Position numbers and translations under genes: made by a program
The notes under the pieces: generated by a model
Databases searched by the model: none
Seen by the model: only the letters and a program-made list of their open reading frames with translations
What the model was told of the DNA's origin: nothing
Assembly (NCBI RefSeq): GCF_000374045.1
Contig: NZ_KB893314.1
Location: 271,372 to 335,371, forward strand
DNA: 64,000 nucleotides
Direction of reading: 5' to 3'
DNA from: Segetibacter koreensis DSM 18137
GTDB taxonomy: Bacteria > Bacteroidota > Bacteroidia > Chitinophagales > Chitinophagaceae
Shown here: positions 1 to 9,072 of the stretch, one piece after another
Layout of the letters: each line of letters starts with the position of its first letter
Numbering within the stretch: position 1 is the stretch's first letter

Positions 1-1863
1 AAACTAAGCAGGCTTAGCGGACCAAACCTGGAAACAGTGCAGGATGTATTGATCAACCTGCCAAGGTCTAAAAAAGACCACCTTACCAACAGCATTGCTT
101 TTGGACCGGACCGTGCTTTGTATTTTACACAAGCCAGCACCTCGGCAATGGGAAGAGCAGATCAGACATGGGGTAACAGAAATGAACATCTACTCAATGC
201 AGCAGTTTTAAGGCTGGACGTATCAAAACTAGGACCTCTTCCTTTAGATGTGAAAACTACAGATGGTGGAGGAACTTATAATCCTTACAATGCCAATGCT
301 CCTTTAACCATTTATGCCTCCGGCATCCGAAATGCTTATGACCTTGTCTGGCATAGTAACGGAAGTCTCTATGCTGCAGCAAATGGTTCTGCTGCAGGAG
401 GTAACACACCAGCATCGGTAAGTGGCACTCTAAGGCCAGACGGCACTACCTACAACGGGCCTGTTATTCCAGCCCTGACGAATGTACAGCAAACGCAGAA
501 AGACTTTCTTTTTAGAGTTGTGAAAGGAGGTTATTATGGCCATCCTAACCCAACACGAGGAGAATATGTGATGAATGGAGGAAATCCTACCGATCTTATA
601 GACCCCGCCCAGGTAAATGGTTACCCTTCAGGTACTGCACCCGATCCAAATTACCGCGGATATGCTTATGACTTTCTCGAAAATGCGTCACCAGACGGTT
701 CAATAGAATATAAGAGCAATATTTTCAACGGGGCCCTTAAAGGAAAGTTACTTATCGTAAGGTACAGCCAGCACGATGATATTATTACACTCACCCCGGG
801 AGGTACAAAAAATGATATAGTAAGTGCTACAGAAGGTTATCAGATACCGGGTTTTTCAGGATTTAATGACCCATTAGATCTTACAGAGGATACAAAAACG
901 GGAAATATTTACGTATCAGAATATGGAGGAGACGGAAGAATTACTCTACTGCGGCCGAAAACTATAATAAAGGTTCCGGTAACAGCAAGCCTATCCCCTA
1001 TTGCCGATGCTACAGTAAGAAATGGAGTATACTCCCGCATAAATTTTGGTAGTGATACCACTTTAACCATTAAAGGCTCCGCAAGTTCAGGTAATTCATT
1101 TTTTACTTATCTTAAATTTTCAGTCGATAGTATTAGCAAGGTTGATAGGGCAGTGTTACGACTTTACGGAAAAAATATTCAAAATTTTGCACCGATAAAT
1201 ATTTCTGCTTTTCCTGTTGACGACGATAAATGGACAGAAAAAGGCATTGCGTGGCATAATGCGCCGGCTTCTGAAGAAAGTCCTGCGAGTTCAGTACTAG
1301 TAGATAACGAATTGAAGTATTATGAATTAGATGTAACAAATTTTGTGAGGACGAAACTAACTAAAGATAAAGTGGTAAGCCTGGCTATAAAAAACATAGC
1401 TGATGACAATAGAAATTTATCGTTTAATAGTAAAGAAAATAATCATTTTCCTCCACAATTGGTCGTTACGACCGATACTATAAGCCAGGCGATCAATGGC
1501 AACAATGTAAGGATCACTATGCCTGTTAGATTATCTACAATAAATCCTTCATGTGATGACACCTCGGTAATAACACCTTACCTTCCCCTTGCCCTTGCTA
1601 ATTACTTAGAAAAAACGAAAGTGTATCCTAACCCCACAAGCAAGAAATTTAATATTCAATTTGGAAGAAGGTATGATGGAAACATTACTCTACAAATCGT
1701 TGACGCACTTGGAAAGACATTTGAATTAGGAAATCGGCAGCTAAGACCAGGAGAAACTCAAATACCGGTTGATATATCACGTTTAGCGCTACCAGCGGGA
1801 GTTTATTTCCTTAAAATTTCTTCTGATACTAAAACCGAACTAATAAAATTAATCATACAGTAA
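1..1863 (+). CDS. Secreted PQQ-dependent sugar dehydrogenase-like protein with DNRLRE module and T9SS sorting domain (5' end cut by window)
   Basis: The frame is open from base 1, so the gene begins outside the window; the GTG at 37 is internal. The visible 620 residues begin in a six-bladed propeller of the glucose/sorbosone dehydrogenase type (patterns such as SIAFGPDRALYFTQ, ASGIRNAYDLVWH and GGYYGHPNPTRGEY), which oxidises sugars with PQQ in known members. Residues about 330-490 of the visible part form a DNRLRE (CBM96-like) module, with SPIADATVRNG and NFGSDTTLTIKG. The last 85 residues are a T9SS type A sorting domain (VYPNPTSKKFNIQF, ending in IKLIIQ), so the product should be exported and anchored to or released from the outer membrane. 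Propeller function is inferred from fold similarity. The same DNRLRE module and a similar sorting domain recur in the gene at 9063. Confidence 0.82.
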   Translation, partial: KLSRLSGPNLETVQDVLINLPRSKKDHLTNSIAFGPDRALYFTQASTSAMGRADQTWGNRNEHLLNAAVLRLDVSKLGPLPLDVKTTDGGGTYNPYNANAPLTIYASGIRNAYDLVWHSNGSLYAAANGSAAGGNTPASVSGTLRPDGTTYNGPVIPALTNVQQTQKDFLFRVVKGGYYGHPNPTRGEYVMNGGNPTDLIDPAQVNGYPSGTAPDPNYRGYAYDFLENASPDGSIEYKSNIFNGALKGKLLIVRYSQHDDIITLTPGGTKNDIVSATEGYQIPGFSGFNDPLDLTEDTKTGNIYVSEYGGDGRITLLRPKTIIKVPVTASLSPIADATVRNGVYSRINFGSDTTLTIKGSASSGNSFFTYLKFSVDSISKVDRAVLRLYGKNIQNFAPINISAFPVDDDKWTEKGIAWHNAPASEESPASSVLVDNELKYYELDVTNFVRTKLTKDKVVSLAIKNIADDNRNLSFNSKENNHFPPQLVVTTDTISQAINGNNVRITMPVRLSTINPSCDDTSVITPYLPLALANYLEKTKVYPNPTSKKFNIQFGRRYDGNITLQIVDALGKTFELGNRQLRPGETQIPVDISRLALPAGVYFLKISSDTKTELIKLIIQ

Positions 1864-2338
1864 TGACGTATTTGCCCCAACTTTTTCTATTCCAGCATAG
1901 TACTGTTTCGACAGAATTGTGGGGATTTTATATCAAGGCTTCACGGCTGTTTCTCTAATCATTTTATTAGTGCAAAAATTAAATAAAACTACTTGCATTT
2001 GTGATTTATATATTTTAATTTTAAAGGCTCATTCTTTACAAAATTTCTTACTAACCTGCTTATAATCCCCGATATAGCAAGGCTATTATCTGCACAATTT
2101 TTCTAATTGACAGACAAAGGCTCTACATATTTTTACGGCACAGAAGTTTTTTAAGGAAATGAAGCCTTCTCGAGATTTATAAGATGTGCTTTAGATGTTG
2201 ACGGCAATTTTATTTCACTTAAAAATACAATTATGTCACCATCATTTAATCGTCTTACAGACATTCCTCCCTAGCCGCTATTCCATGCGGTTTCAGAAGA
2301 TAAGTAATCAATATATTAAATCTTTAAATAGTATAATT
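1864..2338. other. 475-bp AT-rich intergenic region
   Basis: No convincing ORF, tRNA or repeat is visible. A weak promoter-like pair lies at 2107-2109 (TTG) and 2128-2135 (TATTTTTA, seven of eight bases of TAnnTTTG) with an 18-bp spacer. If used, it would give the next gene a leader of about 200 nt. Confidence 0.3.
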
Positions 2339-3961
2339 ATGAAAAAGATGATACTTTTTTGTTTAGTTGTAAATCTTCTGCTTCTTTCACATACCAATTT
2401 GAAAGCTCAGAATTGGGTAAATGGAGGTAATACCCTTAGCGCAAATGGCAAATTAGGTACTAAAAGCAACTATTCCCTTATTTTTATTACAAACAATACA
2501 GAGCGTGGCCGAATTACCAACGGGGGTAATTGGGGCTTCGGCACTAGTAGCCCTGGTTCAAAATTGCATGTAAATAGTGCGAGTGGGGCAAGTCCATTCA
2601 GAGCGTCAATTAACGGTTCAACTAAATTGTACGTTGGTGGAAACGGAGGTCTTTCAATCGGCAGTAGCTCCACTCCGCCTTCTAATGGCTTATATGTTTC
2701 AGGAAACGTAGGAATAGGGACAAGCACGCCATCTTATAAATTGCATGTTGTTGGCAACGCTACAATTACCAACGGCCTTTATGTTCAGAATTATGGAACT
2801 GCAACTTACAACTATTCAGGCTCATGGGGTACCTGGAGTTATGGAAGTTATGGGGGTACGTATTCTTATGGGCCTACTTATGGAGTGTTTGGTTCAGGAA
2901 CTGCATCTTCCGGAAGTTACGGTGTGTATGGTACGGGAGGTACTTATGGTGTTTATGGCACAGGCAATACTTATGGCGTTTATGGTAAATCGAAGTATTT
3001 AGGAGTTTATGGCGAAGGCGATTCGTATGGGCTTTTCGGCTATAGCAGTAGCTCTTTAGGAGTATATGGTAGCGGCCAAAGCTACGGGGTTTATGGTTAC
3101 AGCTCGGGGGGAAATGGTTCTGATCCATATTATCCTGCTGGCGTCTATGGTTATAATGGATCTTATGGTTATGGCGTGGGAGGTTATGGTACTAATGGTT
3201 CCGGAGTTTTTGGGTATTCTTCAAAATATTATGCTGGTTATTTCTCCGGTAATGTATTTACTACTGGCTCTTATCTGCCTTCCGACCGCGCACTTAAGCA
3301 GGATATTACTGATTTGACAAGCGCAATGGACATCATTAGTCAACTCCATCCAAAGTCATACAATTTCCGGCAAGATGGAAATTACAAACTTATGAACCTT
3401 CCATTGGGAAAACATTATGGACTGATCACAGAAGATTTGGAACAGATACTTCCCAGCCTCGTAAAACAAACAAAGTTTGATACGCGGATGGCTTTACCAA
3501 GTGTAAAACAAGAACCAGGGGTAACAAAAACCTCTGCTCCGGCGCAGGCTTCAGAGACTATAGAATTTAAAGCCCTGAACTATACAGAGCTTATTCCTAT
3601 TATGATTAAAGCAATGCAGGAACAGGAAGCTAAAATTGAGGCTTTAACTCAACTGGTAAATAAGTTGCAAAACGCTAATCCTGAAGCAACTGTAAAACTA
3701 TCAGGAATTTCTTTGGGTCAAAACGTGCCTAATCCTCTAAACGGTAGCAGTACCAGGATTAATTACAACATACCCACAGGAATAACTACAGCAGAGCTTG
3801 TATTTTCTAATGCCGCAGGGCAAAAGATAAAACAAATTCAACTAAACAACAGCGGCCTGGTTGATATAGATACTTCGTCTCTAAGCGCAGGTACTTATTT
3901 TTATACTTTATACATTAATGGCAAATCTTACGATACAAAAAAAATGGTCATAAACAGGTAA
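2339..3961 (+). CDS. Tail-fibre-like protein with GVYG repeats, S74 intramolecular chaperone domain and T9SS sorting domain
   Basis: An upstream in-frame start exists at 2195, but the ATG at 2339 gives a clean signal peptide (MKKMILFCLVVNLLLLSH) and is preferred; the protein is then 540 residues. After the signal come motifs typical of Bacteroidota fibre proteins (WGFGTSSPGSKLHV, VGIGTSTPSYKLHV), then a long Gly/Tyr-rich stretch of GVYG-type repeats. The S74 domain follows (SDRALKQDI, then YGLITEDLEQILPSLV), which in phage endosialidases folds the trimeric fibre and cleaves itself off. The Ser and Lys of the SDRALK motif are kept. A coiled-coil-like segment (TELIPIMIKAMQEQEAKIEALTQ region) and a T9SS sorting domain (LGQNVPNPLNGSSTRINYNI) end the protein. 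It is probably a surface adhesin or fibre; its ligand is unknown. Confidence 0.8.
   Translation: MKKMILFCLVVNLLLLSHTNLKAQNWVNGGNTLSANGKLGTKSNYSLIFITNNTERGRITNGGNWGFGTSSPGSKLHVNSASGASPFRASINGSTKLYVGGNGGLSIGSSSTPPSNGLYVSGNVGIGTSTPSYKLHVVGNATITNGLYVQNYGTATYNYSGSWGTWSYGSYGGTYSYGPTYGVFGSGTASSGSYGVYGTGGTYGVYGTGNTYGVYGKSKYLGVYGEGDSYGLFGYSSSSLGVYGSGQSYGVYGYSSGGNGSDPYYPAGVYGYNGSYGYGVGGYGTNGSGVFGYSSKYYAGYFSGNVFTTGSYLPSDRALKQDITDLTSAMDIISQLHPKSYNFRQDGNYKLMNLPLGKHYGLITEDLEQILPSLVKQTKFDTRMALPSVKQEPGVTKTSAPAQASETIEFKALNYTELIPIMIKAMQEQEAKIEALTQLVNKLQNANPEATVKLSGISLGQNVPNPLNGSSTRINYNIPTGITTAELVFSNAAGQKIKQIQLNNSGLVDIDTSSLSAGTYFYTLYINGKSYDTKKMVINR
2870..3225 (+). repeat. In-gene tandem repeats encoding GVYG-type units
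   Basis: Imperfect repeats of roughly 30-36 bp encode units such as TYGVYGTGN and SYGVYGYSS, at least ten copies. They probably form a rigid fibrous shaft. Copy number could vary between strains by slippage. Confidence 0.75.
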
Positions 3962-3986
3962 TAGATAAATATTCTTACTTATAAAA

Positions 3987-4022
3987 TTAAAACAGGATTT
4001 GAACTTTCAAATCCTGTTTTAA
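3987..4022. terminator. Rho-independent terminator after the fibre gene
   Basis: A 16-bp perfect stem (3987-4002 with 4007-4022) closes on the 4-nt loop ACTT. It lies 25 bases after the stop codon. The arms end in A and T runs, so it could work in both directions. Confidence 0.8.
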
Positions 4023-4108
4023 TTTTAACCAAATTTTCCGCAGCTGTAACACTTCGTCTATAACACAACTAGTTTTATCTTTTAAAGCTATTCAGTACAA
4101 ACATAAAA

Positions 4109-4136
4109 TTGATTATTGCACAGTAGATTATGTTTG
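4109..4136 (+). promoter_or_regulatory. Bacteroidota-type promoter for the phosphatase gene
   Basis: TTG at 4109-4111 and TATGTTTG at 4129-4136 are separated by 17 bp and match the TTG / TAnnTTTG form used by the primary sigma factor in this phylum. The expected transcript start near 4143 lies about 36 bases before the chosen ATG at 4179, which supports that start over the upstream TTG. Confidence 0.6.
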
Positions 4137-4178
4137 TGGCTTACTATTTGCGCAAAATCAAAAATTACTTTTTTTGCT

Positions 4179-5939
4179 ATGAAATATATTTTTTACTTAT
4201 TATTTATTTTATCTTCCTATCATTCCTATTCGCAATCCGTTACTCGCGGACCTTACCTTAACGTTGCTACAGAAAACAGCATTATTATACGCTGGAAAAC
4301 TAATACAGCAACTGACAGCAAGGTCAGTTTTGGCACAACAGCAGGCAAACTGGACCGATCTATAATTGTCGACTCACTTACCAGCGAACACATTGTACAA
4401 CTTTCAGGACTTGCAACTAACACTAAATATTATTATTCCATTGGCTCTACCAGTCAAACCCTGCAGGGTGATACAGATAATTATTTTAAAACTGCACCTG
4501 CTGTTGGCAGTAATCAAAAGGTGAGAATATTAGCAATGGGTGATATGGGCAATAATTCAACTAATCAAAAAAGTGTAAGAGATGCTTATATCAGTTATAA
4601 TAAAAACAGCCTCACAGATATTTGGATGCTGCTAGGGGATAACGCTTATGAAAAGGGCACCGAAAGTAATTACAATACCAACTTTTTTGGTGTGTATCAG
4701 CAAAAAATTAGTAAAAATCACGTTTTATGGCCTGCCCCCGGCAATCACGATTATGCTGATAATGCTTCGCGGCAAGCTGATCATAATATTGCTTATTATA
4801 ATGTATTTTCTTTGCCTGCTAATGCAGAAGCAGGTGGCGTTGCATCAAATACAGAAGCATATTATTCTTACAATTATGCTAATATACATTTTGTCTCATT
4901 AGACTCGTACGGATGGGAAAGCGGCAGCACCAGGTTGTATGATACTCTCGGTGCACAGGTAAAATGGTTGAAGCAGGATCTAGCAGCAAATACACAACCT
5001 TGGACTGTTGTATATTTTCATCATCCCCCATTTACCAAAGGTTCACACGATTCTGATGCGGAGCCTGAACTTATAAAGATGAGGCAAAACCTGGTGAGAA
5101 TTTTAGAACGTTTTAAAGTAGACCTCGTTTTAAATGGGCACAGCCATAGCTATGAAAGAAGCTATTTATTAAATGGCTTTTACGGCTCGTCAGCTACATT
5201 TAACGAGTCGACTGATGCATTAAATAGTGCAAGCGGCAAGTATGATGGAACTAATAATTCATGTCTTTATATAAAAAATCTCACTGAAGCGCGTAATGGA
5301 ATTGTATACGCAGTTGTAGGATCATCAGGAAAACTGGACGAATCTTCACCTGGCTATCCTCATAAAGCAATGAGCTATTCAAACATTACTGTTGGTGGTG
5401 CTCTTGTTATAGAAATAGAAAACAACCGGCTTGATGCAAAATGGATAGGCAGCGATGGTGTTGTACATGATAACTTTACTATGATGAAGCAGGTAAATAA
5501 AGTCACCGATACAACCGCTTTGACAGCATCTGGTATAACTTTAACTGCATCATGGATTGGAAGTTATAAATGGTCAACCGGCGAGACAACACGTTCCATC
5601 ACCATTAGCCCCTCGGCAAATACTGTTTATACTGTAAAAGACAATCTTAACTGTTTAGCTGATAAATTTAATATTACTGTTCCTTATCAAAATTTCAAAT
5701 TAAAAGCCACTCCCAATCCGGCTTCAACAGAGTTTGTTTTAAAAATCGAAAGCCCTGAAACTTCTAACGTAAATATACTTGTAACTGATATACATGGAAG
5801 AAAAGTGCACCACGGAATAGGTACTGTTTCTCAGAATTATACTTTTGGAAGAAATTTTTTATCAGGCGTATATATAGTACATGTGAGCCAAGGCAAAAAT
5901 GTGCAGACGCTTAAAGTCGTTAAAAACAATTTAGAATGA
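4179..5939 (+). CDS. Secreted purple acid phosphatase-like metallophosphoesterase with T9SS sorting domain
   Basis: The ATG at 4179 is chosen because it begins a signal peptide (MKYIFYLLFILSSYHSYSQ) and sits just after a good promoter; the protein is 586 residues. Residues about 20-110 are the fibronectin-III-like domain found at the front of purple acid phosphatases. The metallophosphatase domain (about 118-370) has all metal motifs: GDMGN, GDNAY, GNHDY, HHPPF and NGHSHSYER. An Ig-like segment follows and residues about 505-586 form a T9SS sorting domain (KATPNPASTEFVLKI). It should hydrolyse phosphomonoesters outside the cell. The phosphate uptake operon at 17.5-23.1 kb could use the phosphate released, though the sequence gives no proof of shared control. 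Confidence 0.88.
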   Translation: MKYIFYLLFILSSYHSYSQSVTRGPYLNVATENSIIIRWKTNTATDSKVSFGTTAGKLDRSIIVDSLTSEHIVQLSGLATNTKYYYSIGSTSQTLQGDTDNYFKTAPAVGSNQKVRILAMGDMGNNSTNQKSVRDAYISYNKNSLTDIWMLLGDNAYEKGTESNYNTNFFGVYQQKISKNHVLWPAPGNHDYADNASRQADHNIAYYNVFSLPANAEAGGVASNTEAYYSYNYANIHFVSLDSYGWESGSTRLYDTLGAQVKWLKQDLAANTQPWTVVYFHHPPFTKGSHDSDAEPELIKMRQNLVRILERFKVDLVLNGHSHSYERSYLLNGFYGSSATFNESTDALNSASGKYDGTNNSCLYIKNLTEARNGIVYAVVGSSGKLDESSPGYPHKAMSYSNITVGGALVIEIENNRLDAKWIGSDGVVHDNFTMMKQVNKVTDTTALTASGITLTASWIGSYKWSTGETTRSITISPSANTVYTVKDNLNCLADKFNITVPYQNFKLKATPNPASTEFVLKIESPETSNVNILVTDIHGRKVHHGIGTVSQNYTFGRNFLSGVYIVHVSQGKNVQTLKVVKNNLE

Positions 5940-6551
5940 AAATTTTTCATTAAAGCTTCTAGTGAGAAGTGTCAATATAAAATGCCAGTTATTACCAGCA
6001 CGGAGTTGACCAGCAGTAGCAGTACCTGAGGTAATACTTATAAATATCTTTTTTACTACCTGATAATAATTTTTTATTCCAATTACTTGTATTTTTTTCT
6101 TACAATAAATTATTAGATGTAAATTGAAATAAGTTACAAGTTGGAAGATTATAAAGCAATAAAAATTTTTAATCAGCAAAGTATTTTTAAATTAATTTAC
6201 ATGGTAAAGTGGTTGTTTATTGTTTAAAATTGTATTAATAAAATGTTGAGCAGTTTTAAGCCTCCGACATTGGCAGTTTAAAAAAGTGGAAAATAGCAAA
6301 AATGAGTAATTATAAGTATTGTAAAGTGCAAATCCAGATTTCGTAAAATGCAAACTTTGGTTATATTTGCTTATTCCTGCCAGTAAAACTGATATTCTGT
6401 AAAAGCCTGTGCTTATAGTTTTACGTCTATTAATCCTAATGTTCGTTTATGTAAATCCCTTAGTGTTTACTGTAAGTCCAAAATTATAAAAGACCGGTTC
6501 AATATTTCAACTGATAGAAATATAATTATTAATAATTAAACAACAGATACA
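5940..6551. other. 612-bp AT-rich intergenic region
   Basis: No credible gene is seen; a minus-strand 82-codon frame (5931-6179) looks like chance. A TATATTTG at 6362-6369 matches the -7 element, but no TTG stands at the right distance upstream. The last 20 bases belong to a start-region block shared with the paralogous gene at 9063. Confidence 0.35.
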
Positions 6552-6561
6552 GTGAATAAAA
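6533..6561 (+). repeat. Start-region block shared with the paralogue (copy 1)
   Basis: These 29 bases, spanning the GTG start at 6552, match 9044-9072 in 28 positions (one G/A difference). Sequence further upstream is not conserved to the same degree, so the block may be kept for translation initiation or simply mark the duplication boundary. Confidence 0.8.
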
Positions 6562-8861
6562 TTTACTTCTCGCCTTACAGGCAAAAATTATCACGACTTA
6601 TTGTAAAACTTGGCCTTTTAGTATTTATTTTATTGTCTCAACATGCTGCAGTTTCAGCGCAATCACCTGACACTTCAGGTAAAAGCAACGCCTCACTGTT
6701 TATTGAAAACCTTGATAAGTTTCCATCAAACGAGCGTTTTGTGTTTTCAAGAGTTCAAAACCCTTTTAGCAGAGATAGTGTAAACGGTACCAACTACAAT
6801 GCAAATCACGATTCATTAACGGTGAGAATTCATAATAATGGTATTAATAAGCTTGTTATTACTAATCTCGTTTTATCAAATGATACTGCCTGGCAATTGG
6901 TTAAATTGAAAGGCGCTAACTATGTTGCTGACTCTTCATTGCCGCTTACTATAACTTCAGGAAGTTTTGCAGACCTGACAGTAAAGTTTATAGCAGTAGA
7001 TGCAGGTACGAGGGTAAAAATTTTACGCGATACCCTCACCGTAATTTCAAATGATGACAAATTTCCTTCTAAACTTGTTTATTTAAATGGTCTATGGCAA
7101 AGATGGGGGGAATCGAATAATGAGCCTCATGCGCAGGAAATTATTAATGCTTTTGGCTTTACATCCAAAACCGGCTTCACACACACAGATCCTGATTTTG
7201 GCGACAGCACCAAACTAAAAGGCGATGAAATAAAACCGTCCTTTTTTGTACGGGCTGATACCACCAGGCCAGTTATGGTAAGGCAAATAGCGGCTTATCA
7301 CTCATGTTGCACCTTTACTGAAAAAATCATGTGGTATGTCAAGGGATCTGATAGCTTGAAAACAATTTTTACTCATATTGGCAGAGATGCCCAATCGCTG
7401 CTTCCAAGAAAAGCTACACCAAACACACCTGCAAGCGGCAATATAAGTCCCACTACTCCTTTTGGTTTTAAGGTCGGTTCAAAAGACAATACTGACGCCA
7501 GTAAAAATCCTAAAGGAAAAATAGGCTTTCGTATTTGGAAGGCGTATGATGCCAATAGAAACATCATTCCTAATTCATACATTGTTTCCAATGACTATTT
7601 AGGCACTGAGGTTACTAATTATGACTACAATGACAATACTTATTTTATAACGAATTTAAGACCTGAAAGTGGCCCAGCTTTTTCCTCAGCTTTAAAGCCG
7701 ACCCCTTCAGACATAGATTTTGGCGAGAAGATTTTACAAACAAACAGTTCTTTTAAATTAAAACTTTCAAGCCTTGGACAAATTTATCCTGATAGTTCTG
7801 CAGATCCTGCAATAAAAATCTCTTCTATTGAAATAACGGGAGAAAACAAATCTGAGTTTGCTGCAGTTATGCCATCAAAAACTACTTTAAATCCTCAGGA
7901 TAGCACAACCCTAACTGTAAATTTCAAACCTGTTACTCAGGGGCTAAAGATCGCCGATTTATTGATACATTATAATAATTCCACATCACCCCTTCGTGTG
8001 CCACTCTATGGTATTGGAAGGGCGTTAGATACTATGGTTGTGGTTAATTATCGTATCAACAGCGGCTCATCATCTCCTCTGACTATTAACGGTAAAACAT
8101 GGGCTGCAGATAATCAATACGCGTTTGATAATATAGAGCCTTATACAAACCCGCGTGTTCATGAAATTGCAGGAACTGATGAGGACTCTTTATATTTAAT
8201 AGAACAGTCATCAAATAAAGATAAGAGACCTTTCAGGTACGAATTTCCAATTGAAAATGGAGATTATGTAGTTCGATTACACTTTGCAGATATCTATTGG
8301 GGAGCGCCCGGGTTGGGCATAAATGGAGGAGCAGGCTCAAGAATAATGAATATCGCTCTCGAAAATCAACTAAGACTGGTAAATTTTGACGTAACCCAGG
8401 AAGTGGGTGGAGGAGCAACTGCTCTTATTAAAAATTTACCTGTCACAGTTACTGATGGACACTTAAATATTGATTTTTCTGCCACTGTTAACAGACCTAT
8501 GGTTATGGCTGTAGAAGTCTATAGCTTCCGTGCTTCAACTATACTGTCATCGGCACCGGTAGTACCTAATGTTGACACTTCCCGTTTACAAAACACCGGT
8601 TCAATACCAACCGTATTTCCAAATCCAATACATAAAACATTTAAAATTAAATTTCCTGCCAAATATGCAAGGAGAAACCCTACGCTGCAAATAGCAGATG
8701 AATTAGGGCATATCTACCCAATAGGCAAAGTAAAAATACCGGCCGGAGGAACAACCATAAATGTTGATGTAAACAACTTATCGTTGAAGCCGGGAATCTA
8801 TTATTTAAGAATACTTCCAGAAACAGGAAATACTGATGTAATTAAGCTTGTTATTCCTTAA
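6552..8861 (+). CDS. Secreted malectin / choice-of-anchor-D protein with T9SS sorting domain
   Basis: It starts at GTG in the context ACAGTGAATAAA, as does its paralogue at 9063, which supports the unusual codon. A signal peptide covers about residues 1-37 (ending VSAQ). Residues about 47-200 and 383-490 look like Ig-fold repeats of the choice-of-anchor-D type (NFKPVTQGLKIADLLI). Residues about 496-662 are a malectin-like carbohydrate-binding domain (INGKTWAADNQYAFDN, YVVRLHFADIYWGAPG, NRPMVMAVEVYSF). The final 85 residues are a T9SS sorting domain (VFPNPIHKTFKIKF). No catalytic domain was recognised, so it may be a surface glycan-binding protein. Compared with the next gene it lacks the two DNRLRE modules. 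The strong terminator at 8891 separates the pair. Confidence 0.8.
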   Translation: MNKIYFSPYRQKLSRLIVKLGLLVFILLSQHAAVSAQSPDTSGKSNASLFIENLDKFPSNERFVFSRVQNPFSRDSVNGTNYNANHDSLTVRIHNNGINKLVITNLVLSNDTAWQLVKLKGANYVADSSLPLTITSGSFADLTVKFIAVDAGTRVKILRDTLTVISNDDKFPSKLVYLNGLWQRWGESNNEPHAQEIINAFGFTSKTGFTHTDPDFGDSTKLKGDEIKPSFFVRADTTRPVMVRQIAAYHSCCTFTEKIMWYVKGSDSLKTIFTHIGRDAQSLLPRKATPNTPASGNISPTTPFGFKVGSKDNTDASKNPKGKIGFRIWKAYDANRNIIPNSYIVSNDYLGTEVTNYDYNDNTYFITNLRPESGPAFSSALKPTPSDIDFGEKILQTNSSFKLKLSSLGQIYPDSSADPAIKISSIEITGENKSEFAAVMPSKTTLNPQDSTTLTVNFKPVTQGLKIADLLIHYNNSTSPLRVPLYGIGRALDTMVVVNYRINSGSSSPLTINGKTWAADNQYAFDNIEPYTNPRVHEIAGTDEDSLYLIEQSSNKDKRPFRYEFPIENGDYVVRLHFADIYWGAPGLGINGGAGSRIMNIALENQLRLVNFDVTQEVGGGATALIKNLPVTVTDGHLNIDFSATVNRPMVMAVEVYSFRASTILSSAPVVPNVDTSRLQNTGSIPTVFPNPIHKTFKIKFPAKYARRNPTLQIADELGHIYPIGKVKIPAGGTTINVDVNNLSLKPGIYYLRILPETGNTDVIKLVIP

Positions 8862-8890
8862 TTTTCAAAACAATTCTTTGGATTTAATAA

Positions 8891-8934
8891 AAGCCGTTTA
8901 AAATTATTAAAAATAAATTTTAAACGGCTTTTTT
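8891..8934 (+). terminator. Rho-independent terminator between the malectin paralogues
   Basis: A 14-bp perfect stem (8891-8904 with 8917-8930), a 12-nt AT loop and a T run at 8929-8934 lie 30 bases after the stop. This suggests the two paralogues are transcribed separately. Confidence 0.85.
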
Positions 8935-9043
8935 CTATAATTGCACTTTTAATCTGGTTATTAGGTAAACCATCAAGTTTTATTCACAAGCTTTAAAACT
9001 TAATGTTTCACCTGCAACCTTTTTAGCTAAAAACGTCACTTAG

Positions 9044-9072
9044 TAATTAAACAACAAATACAGTGAATAAAA
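9044..9072 (+). repeat. Start-region block shared with the paralogue (copy 2)
   Basis: This is the partner of 6533-6561 and spans the GTG start at 9063. 28 of 29 bases are identical. Confidence 0.8.

Noticed and set aside
2870-3225. Tandem DNA repeats that could suggest a CRISPR array
   Set aside because: The repeats are imperfect, in frame, and code for GVYG units inside a clear gene; there are no uniform spacers and no cas genes.
5931-6179. 82-codon minus-strand ORF
   Set aside because: It lies in AT-rich spacer, overlaps the end of the phosphatase gene, and its low-complexity sequence matches nothing.
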